The notes under the pieces: generated by a model | Seen by the model: only the letters and a program-made list of their open reading frames with translations | Databases searched by the model: none | What the model was told of the DNA's origin: nothing | Program-made: the position numbers and the translations under genes | From: Psychroflexus sediminis | Lineage (GTDB): Bacteria > Bacteroidota > Bacteroidia > Flavobacteriales > Flavobacteriaceae | NCBI RefSeq assembly: GCF_900099815.1 | Contig: NZ_FNCW01000006.1 | Location: forward strand, 186,001-250,000 | Direction: 5' to 3' | DNA: 64,000 nt | Shown: piece after piece, positions 58,927 through 64,000 of the stretch | How the letters are laid out: each line of letters opens with the position of its first letter | How positions within the stretch are numbered: the stretch's first letter is position 1

Positions 58927-60354
58927 ATGTCTGATAATTATTACCAAGAAGCCTTACAACATAAAATATTTACTGTTCTCTCTGAAGCCGCAGACGAACT
59001 CAACTTAGAGGCTTACGTCATAGGTGGCTTTGTAAGGGATTTCTTTTTAAAACGCGGTGATGCCAAAGATATTGACGTTGTCGCCGTTGGCAGCGGTATT
59101 GAACTGGCTGAAAAAGTTTCAGAAAAGTTACCTGGTAAACCAGCGGTTAAGGTTTTTAAAACTTACGGTACAGCTATGCTGAATATTTTTGGGCTTGAAG
59201 TTGAATTTGTGGGTGCAAGAAAAGAATCTTATTCTGAAGACAGTAGAAACCCTGAGGTGGAACAAGGAAATCTCAAAGATGATCAAAATCGCAGGGACTT
59301 CACCATCAATGCACTTGCGCTTCAACTGAACAAGGCTCATTTCGGCAAACTTTTAGACCCTTTTGACGGTTTGAAAGATTTGAAATCACAATTGATTAAA
59401 ACACCTTTAAATCCGGAAATTACATTTTCTGATGATCCTCTGAGGATGCTGAGAGCCATTAGGTTTTCATCTCAATTGAATTTTGTGATTGAGCCGAAAT
59501 CCGTTCAGGCTATTCAGGATCATGCTTCAAGGATCGATATTGTTAGCAAGGAACGTATAGTTTCCGAATTAAACAAAATTCTGGCGTCTGAAAAGCCTTC
59601 CATAGGCTTTAAATTACTTCACGATACTACACTGCTGAAGCGAATACTTCCTGAGCTCACCAATCTGGAAGGCATAGATGAAATTGACGGACAAAAACAT
59701 AAAGACAACTTCTGGCATACCCTGGAAGTAGTAGACAATATTTCCAAAGAAACCGATAATTTATGGCTGCGCTGGGCCGCCTTACTGCATGACATAGGGA
59801 AAGCCCCCACAAAACGGTTTCATAAAAAAATTGGATGGACTTTTCATGGACATGAATTTAAAGGGTCCAAAATGGTGTATCAAATTTTTAAAAGATTAAA
59901 AATGCCACTGAATGATAAAATGAAATTCGTTCAAAAGCTTGTTTTGCTAAGTTCAAGACCAATAGCCATTGTGGATGAAGACGTAACTGATTCTGCTGTA
60001 AGACGATTGGTTCACGATACTGGCGAACATCTGGAAGACTTAATGACACTTTGTGAAGCAGATATCACCACTAAAAATCCTAGACGCTACAAAAAATATC
60101 ACAACAATTTCAAACTCGTAAGAGACAGAATTAAGGAGGTTGAAGAGCGTGATAAAGTAAGGAATTTTCAGCCTCCGGTCTCAGGAACTGAAATCATGGA
60201 AACCTTCAATATCCAGCCTTGTCAGGCCGTTGGAGAAATTAAGGCGAAAATTAAAGAGGCTATACTAGATGGTGTTATCCCCAATGAATATGATGCCGCT
60301 TATGAATTTATGCTCAAAGTAGGAGAATCTTACGGCTTTAAACCACAGACTTAA
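58927..60354 (+). CDS. cca: CCA tRNA nucleotidyltransferase with HD domain
   Basis: A 475-residue class II nucleotidyltransferase. YVIGGFVRDFFLKRGDAKDIDVVAVG holds the GGxVRD and the catalytic DxD; RRDFTINALALQ and DPLRMLRAIRFSSQL are the RRD and ERxxxE-like motifs. The C-terminal half has an HD phosphohydrolase domain (HTLEVVDN, LLHDIGKAPTK, GHEFKGSKMVYQIFK). It adds or repairs the 3' CCA end of tRNAs. With tsaC upstream it forms a tRNA-maturation pair. Confidence 0.94.
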   Translation: MSDNYYQEALQHKIFTVLSEAADELNLEAYVIGGFVRDFFLKRGDAKDIDVVAVGSGIELAEKVSEKLPGKPAVKVFKTYGTAMLNIFGLEVEFVGARKESYSEDSRNPEVEQGNLKDDQNRRDFTINALALQLNKAHFGKLLDPFDGLKDLKSQLIKTPLNPEITFSDDPLRMLRAIRFSSQLNFVIEPKSVQAIQDHASRIDIVSKERIVSELNKILASEKPSIGFKLLHDTTLLKRILPELTNLEGIDEIDGQKHKDNFWHTLEVVDNISKETDNLWLRWAALLHDIGKAPTKRFHKKIGWTFHGHEFKGSKMVYQIFKRLKMPLNDKMKFVQKLVLLSSRPIAIVDEDVTDSAVRRLVHDTGEHLEDLMTLCEADITTKNPRRYKKYHNNFKLVRDRIKEVEERDKVRNFQPPVSGTEIMETFNIQPCQAVGEIKAKIKEAILDGVIPNEYDAAYEFMLKVGESYGFKPQT

Positions 60355-60424
60355 TATTTCTCAAAAACATCCCAAAATACCCTTCTAAAATTGATAATAA
60401 GGGTTCCAACTAAAGCATATAAAT

Positions 60425-60432
60425 TATCTTTG
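60425..60432 (+). promoter_or_regulatory. -7 box upstream of the heme A synthase gene
   Basis: TATCTTTG, an exact TAnnTTTG match, lies 15 bases before the GTG start at 60448. The 93-base gap also holds ACCCTT facing AAGGGT, a weak hairpin. Confidence 0.5.
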
Positions 60433-60447
60433 GTAAAAATATAAATC

Positions 60448-61479
60448 GTGTTTAGAAAATCTATAAAAGCATCCCTAATTATCATTTACCTCGTTATCAT
60501 CGCAGGAGCTGTGGTAAGGATGACTGGAAGCGGTATGGGGTGTCCTGACTGGCCGAAATGCTTTGGTTACTATATCCCGCCTACAGAAGAAAGTCAGTTG
60601 AAATGGGAAGAGAATCATGATTATTTTAAAGGACAAGTCATTATTGTGGAGGAATCACTTAAAGTGGCCAAAAAACCTTTTACGTCATCAGAAACTTTTA
60701 AGCAATCGCATTGGAATACCTATGAAAAACATGATTATGCTGAGTTCAATGCCGCTCATACATGGATAGAATACATCAACAGACTTCTGGGGGCGCTTTC
60801 TGGTATTGCCATACTGATCATGACCATAAGTTCGTTTGGTCAATGGAAGAAAAATAAAAAACTAACCTTATTTTCTGTATTATGTCTGGTCTTGCTTTTA
60901 TTCCAAGCTTGGTTGGGCGCGACAGTTGTTTACTCTGTTTTATCCCCTGTCAGAATTACCATACATATGCTTGTGGCCCTTTTACTGGTAGCCCTGCTTA
61001 TTTATATCCTCAAGTTATCTTCGAACAATGACTCTTCATTGAAAACCACATTTACATTTAGAAACTTACTTGTGTTTGCCGTTATTCTTAGCTTAATTCA
61101 GGTGGCTATGGGGACTCAAGTCAGGCAGTTTGTGGATGAACAGATAGATATGGTAGGTTATTCTAATAAAAGCCAATGGCTGGAAAATCCTACGTTGGTT
61201 TTTTATGCGCATCGCTCATTTTCTATTTTAGTGCTTCTGCTGAATGCTGGGATCTGGTGGCTGAATAAATCCAGAAATTTGGGCTTTAAATTAACGAACT
61301 GGATGATGTTATTAGTTGCTTTTGAAATTCTGAGCGGAATCGCCATGTATTATTTAGATTTCCCGTTTCTTTCTCAACCTTTACATTTAGTCTTTGCGGC
61401 TTTGTTATTTGGAGTTCAATTTTATATTTTAATGCAAAGTTTTGAAGCGAAATTAATTTCAAAAAAACAAAATTTATGA
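60448..61479 (+). CDS. ctaA: Heme A synthase (COX15/CtaA)
   Basis: A 343-residue membrane protein starting at GTG. Eight helices are seen. Family motifs: VVRMTGSGMGCPDWPKCFGYYIPPTEESQL in the first loop, AAHTWIEYINRLLGALSGIAIL (haem-ligand His and the E-x3-NR element), LGATVVYSVLSPVRITIHMLVALL, and LVFYAHRSFSILVLLL in the second half. It converts haem O to haem A for aa3-type cytochrome oxidase. It starts a tight plus-strand unit: its stop overlaps the next start in ATGA. Confidence 0.92.
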   Translation: MFRKSIKASLIIIYLVIIAGAVVRMTGSGMGCPDWPKCFGYYIPPTEESQLKWEENHDYFKGQVIIVEESLKVAKKPFTSSETFKQSHWNTYEKHDYAEFNAAHTWIEYINRLLGALSGIAILIMTISSFGQWKKNKKLTLFSVLCLVLLLFQAWLGATVVYSVLSPVRITIHMLVALLLVALLIYILKLSSNNDSSLKTTFTFRNLLVFAVILSLIQVAMGTQVRQFVDEQIDMVGYSNKSQWLENPTLVFYAHRSFSILVLLLNAGIWWLNKSRNLGFKLTNWMMLLVAFEILSGIAMYYLDFPFLSQPLHLVFAALLFGVQFYILMQSFEAKLISKKQNL

Positions 61480-61997
61480 TTTATAAATATAGAGTCGTTT
61501 TAGACACCTTGGACGATGTCATAAGAGATATCGAAATAAGAGATGATTCCACTTTGGAAGACCTTCACAATTCTATTGCTCAGGCTTTTGGATTTGATGG
61601 AACCGAAATGGCTTCATTTTATAAAAGTGATGAGGAATGGAATCAGGGAGAAGAATATTTGCTCTTCAACATGGGTGATGAGGATGATAGAGTCAATATG
61701 ATGAATGAAACCACACTGGACAGCGTTTTTTCCAGAGATCAAACCAAAATGATATATGTCTACGATTTCTTTAGCATGTGGACATTTTATGTAGAATTAG
61801 CTGATATTGCTGAACCAGAAGAAGGGCAAGACTACCCTAATCTCATGTTTGCTCAGGGCCAGCTACCCGAGTCTCCGCCTGAAAAGAAATTCGAGGCTGA
61901 AAAATTGGATGATTTTGATGATGATAAGGACGATGATGACGATGACATCACATTTGAAAACTTAGATGATTTCGATTTTGATGAAAACTGGAATTAA
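61476..61997 (+). CDS. pRiA4b ORF-3-like (IS1096 TnpR family) protein with acidic tail
   Basis: A 173-residue protein. The first 125 residues match the PRiA4_ORF3 family (IYKYRVVLDTLDDVIRDIEIRDDSTLEDLHNSIAQAFGFDGTEMASFYKSDEEW, MIYVYDFFSMWTFYVELADIAEP), a fold of unknown role named after a plasmid and an insertion-sequence gene, but found in many chromosomes. It ends in a run of aspartates (about 145-170). No transposase or repeat ends are near, so the mobile-element name is historical. Its ATG overlaps the ctaA stop, suggesting coupled translation. Confidence 0.87.
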   Translation: MIYKYRVVLDTLDDVIRDIEIRDDSTLEDLHNSIAQAFGFDGTEMASFYKSDEEWNQGEEYLLFNMGDEDDRVNMMNETTLDSVFSRDQTKMIYVYDFFSMWTFYVELADIAEPEEGQDYPNLMFAQGQLPESPPEKKFEAEKLDDFDDDKDDDDDDITFENLDDFDFDENWN

Positions 61998-62039
61998 TCA
62001 AATTCTACTAACATTAACAGATAAACACATACTTTTTAT

Positions 62040-63098
62040 ATGATCAACTTATTCAGTGCTCAAATTGAGAGCATGTCCATTCACCGTGTAGGTAACAAAA
62101 GCCGAAATGAATCCCTATTTATTTCTGAAGAACCTCATGAGTTGTCTGATGAACTGAAACCTCTTATCAAAGAGTATTTCCTTAAATCATTTAGAGACAA
62201 AGAGGAAAACTACTACCATTTCGTCCATGACAATGATCTGGAGTTTCACCAGCTCTTCAGCCTCACTACAGATATTTTTAACAACCCGTCTGAAAGTCAT
62301 TCCATCTCCAAAAAGATAACGAGACTGCTTTTTGAAGAGTCAAAGCACCAACACATAAAAGGTGGAGAAGTCTATGTGGTTTATTTTGAAAATATGCTTT
62401 TAGACAACGAAAAAGTCTCTGCAGTAGGAATTTTTAAATCCGAATTGAAACATGATTTTCTTCAGTTTGAAGAAAAGCAAAACAACCTGGACCTTATTCT
62501 TCAACAAGGTGTTTATTTGAATAAATTAGATAAAGGCGCCTTGATTTTCAATACTGAAAAAGAAAACGGTTACAAAATACTTTCAGTAGATTCCAATAAA
62601 TACGATACCAAATATTGGCTAGAACAATTCCTTCAAGTTGACTTTTTTGAAGATGAGAATTTTTATACCAAAAAGTATTTGAAATTCTGTGAGAATTTCG
62701 CCAAAGACGTCGTCCTCCCTGCTGAAGATAAGCAGCAAGAAGTGCTTTTCATGAATAAAGCCATGAATCATTTCGCCTCCAATGACAACTTCAACGAACA
62801 AAATTTCCTGAAAGATGTCCTCGAGAATCCAGCTCTGGAACCTGAATTTCAAAACTATAAAACGGAAAAAGCGCCGAAATATAAAGTCGAAGACCTTTCG
62901 GATTTTCCGATATCAAATACTGCAGTGACGGCAGCGCGAAAAAAAATAAAAAGCGTAATTAACCTGGACACCAATGTCCAAATTAAAATGGATTTTGTAA
63001 AAGGGGACAGCGCCGAAAAATTCATTGAAAAAGGCTGGGATGAAGATCGTCAGATGTTTTATTATCTCGTTTATTTCAACAAGGAAGAAAAAAGCTAA
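62040..63098 (+). CDS. Nucleoid-associated protein, NdpA/YejK family
   Basis: A 352-residue protein of the 37-kDa nucleoid-associated family. The pattern ESLFISEEPHELSDELKPLIKEYFLKSFRDKEENYYHF, the middle HIKGGEVYVVYFENMLLDNEKVSAVGIFKSE and the C-terminal segment INLDTNVQIKMDFVKGDSAEKFIEKGWDEDRQMFYYLVYFNKEE are typical. Family members bind DNA or modulate chromosome structure; their precise action is not settled. It lies 42 bases after the pRiA4b gene and 14 before the M3 peptidase gene. Confidence 0.88.
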   Translation: MINLFSAQIESMSIHRVGNKSRNESLFISEEPHELSDELKPLIKEYFLKSFRDKEENYYHFVHDNDLEFHQLFSLTTDIFNNPSESHSISKKITRLLFEESKHQHIKGGEVYVVYFENMLLDNEKVSAVGIFKSELKHDFLQFEEKQNNLDLILQQGVYLNKLDKGALIFNTEKENGYKILSVDSNKYDTKYWLEQFLQVDFFEDENFYTKKYLKFCENFAKDVVLPAEDKQQEVLFMNKAMNHFASNDNFNEQNFLKDVLENPALEPEFQNYKTEKAPKYKVEDLSDFPISNTAVTAARKKIKSVINLDTNVQIKMDFVKGDSAEKFIEKGWDEDRQMFYYLVYFNKEEKS

Positions 63099-63112
63099 AT
63101 CAAAATTAATTT

Positions 63113-64000
63113 ATGTCAGATATCAATCCATTATTACAAAAATTTGATCACCCTCCTTTTTCAAAGATAAAAACAGAACACTTCAAACCTGCCTTTCAAA
63201 AAAGTTTGAAAGCAGCAAGAAAAGAGATTGAATCAATAGTCTCAAATTCTGATTCTCCTTCCTATAAGAATACTATCGAAGCACTGGAATTTTCAGGAAA
63301 CCTATTAGGAAGAATCAGTAGTATATTCTTTAATTTAAATTCTGCTGAAACCAATCCTGAAATTCAAAAATTAGCTCAGGAAATATCACCTCTTTTGAGT
63401 GAATTTAATAATGACTTGCTCCTAAATACCGATTTATTCAAAAAAATCAAATATGTTTTTGACAACAGGACTTCTCATCATTATTCTGAAGAACAATTGA
63501 CACTTCTTGAAAAAATCTATAAAAATTTTACAAGAAACGGAGCTAACTTGGACAAGGAAAAACAAGCCAGATTAAGAGAAATAGACAAATTACTATCACT
63601 TGCTTCTTTAAAATTTGGCGAAAATGTTTTAGCCGAGACCAATAACTTTGAGTTACATATTTCTGATGAAAGCGAGTTAGAGGGCATTCCTAATTCTGTA
63701 AAAGATTCTGCCAGAGAACTGGCAAAAGAAAAAGCTAAGGAAGGTTATATTTTGACTTTAGACTATCCCACTTACATCCCGGTAATGAAGTTTGGTGAAA
63801 ATAGAGACTTAAGAAAACAAATGTTTTTAGGCTTTGGTTCCAAGGCTTTCAAAAACAATGAATTCAATAATGAAAAACAAGTTTTAGATATCGTAGAATT
63901 GAGATTGGAAAGAGCCCAACTATTGGGATTCGATTCTCACGCTGATTTTGTTCTTCAGGAAAGAATGGCGAAAAGCATAGACAATGTGGAATCTTTTCTG
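63113..64000 (+). CDS. M3 family metallopeptidase, peptidyl-dipeptidase Dcp type (3' truncated)
   Basis: The frame starts at ATG 63113 and runs to the window edge, 296 codons without a stop. The N-terminus reads SDINPLLQKFDHPPFSKIKTEHFKPAFQKSLKAARKEIESI, which is typical of Dcp/oligopeptidase A (PFDKIKPEHFxPAF). Further on, GRISSIFFNLNSAETNPEIQKLAQEISP and LTLDYPTYIPVMKFGENRDLRKQMF match M3 sequences, including the YxPVMxF element. The HExxH zinc site lies beyond the window. M3 enzymes cut short peptides in the cytoplasm or periplasm; no signal peptide is apparent here. Confidence 0.93.
   Translation, partial: MSDINPLLQKFDHPPFSKIKTEHFKPAFQKSLKAARKEIESIVSNSDSPSYKNTIEALEFSGNLLGRISSIFFNLNSAETNPEIQKLAQEISPLLSEFNNDLLLNTDLFKKIKYVFDNRTSHHYSEEQLTLLEKIYKNFTRNGANLDKEKQARLREIDKLLSLASLKFGENVLAETNNFELHISDESELEGIPNSVKDSARELAKEKAKEGYILTLDYPTYIPVMKFGENRDLRKQMFLGFGSKAFKNNEFNNEKQVLDIVELRLERAQLLGFDSHADFVLQERMAKSIDNVESFL

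Noticed and set aside
61476-61997. IS1096 TnpR-type protein as evidence of an insertion sequence
   Set aside because: There is no transposase and no terminal inverted repeat; the gene is coupled to ctaA. The family name is historical.
1-64000. CRISPR arrays, tRNA, rRNA or defence islands
   Set aside because: I read the gaps on both strands for spaced direct repeats, cloverleaf-like sequences and typical defence gene families, and saw none; the gaps are short and mostly promoters or terminators. No search tool was run.

Overview
The window is a gene-dense, A+T-rich piece of chromosome from a member of the Bacteroidota, almost certainly the family Flavobacteriaceae. The evidence is: TonB-dependent receptors with an N-terminal carboxypeptidase-regulatory domain; a type IX secretion (T9SS) C-terminal sorting domain; families largely confined to this group (DUF4834, DUF6452, DUF6048, DUF4199, DUF5606, YfhO); a TlpA protein of the type that follows a DUF4369 domain; weak ribosome-binding sites with many TTG starts; and repeated promoter -7 boxes of the form TAnnTTTG just upstream of start codons. 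I cannot assign a genus. No rRNA, tRNA, CRISPR array, prophage or insertion sequence is visible, and no intergenic gap exceeds about 220 bases.

Layout. 0-9.5 kb: a TlpA-like thioredoxin (5' end outside the window), a type II NADH dehydrogenase, an ECF sigma factor with a membrane partner, XerD, a Bcp peroxiredoxin, an endonuclease III without Fe-S cysteines, a second ECF sigma factor followed by a 49-residue protein, and UvrA. 9.6-15.1 kb: a minus-strand operon DUF4834-YfhO-glycosyltransferase-flippase that looks like envelope glycan assembly and export. 15.2-24.6 kb: an outer-membrane protein, ornithine aminotransferase, the overlapping operon rlmD-DUF6452-DUF6048, a THUMP RNA methyltransferase divergent from a ZIP metal transporter, lipoamide dehydrogenase and a SpoU methyltransferase. 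24.6-32.8 kb: an M23 peptidase, a TonB-dependent receptor, cysteine desulfurase, a lipoprotein with calcium-binding repeats, and an SDR/DUF2867 protein with a hypothetical partner.

32.9-38.3 kb: argS, then a three-gene biotin-dependent acyl-CoA carboxylase operon. 38.4-49.2 kb: a tandem-DUF302 lipoprotein, then a long plus-strand run of DUF4199, GT2, phosphohexomutase, an MsbA-like ABC exporter and a sigma/anti-sigma-like/sensor triad, followed by an RsmB-type methyltransferase and a T9SS-secreted endonuclease I. 49.2-53.1 kb: DUF4168, the minus-strand group ruvX-def-DUF5606-mazG, and dapD. 53.2-58.3 kb: a lipopolysaccharide/glycan cluster (GT9, two GT2s, a Kdo-kinase-like protein, DUF5672, a methyltransferase) in which a palindromic repeat has entered the GT9 reading frame. 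58.4-64 kb: tsaC, cca, heme A synthase, a pRiA4b ORF-3-like protein, an NdpA-like nucleoid protein and a 3'-truncated M3 peptidase.

Most of the window is core flavobacterial housekeeping. I see no convincing new defence or mobile system. The observations most worth following are the in-frame palindromic repeat, the divergence of Nth, ornithine aminotransferase and UvrA at metal-binding sites, the small protein after the second ECF sigma factor, the tandem-DUF302 lipoprotein, and conserved-looking gene couplings (rlmD-DUF6452-DUF6048; heme A synthase-pRiA4b-NdpA).
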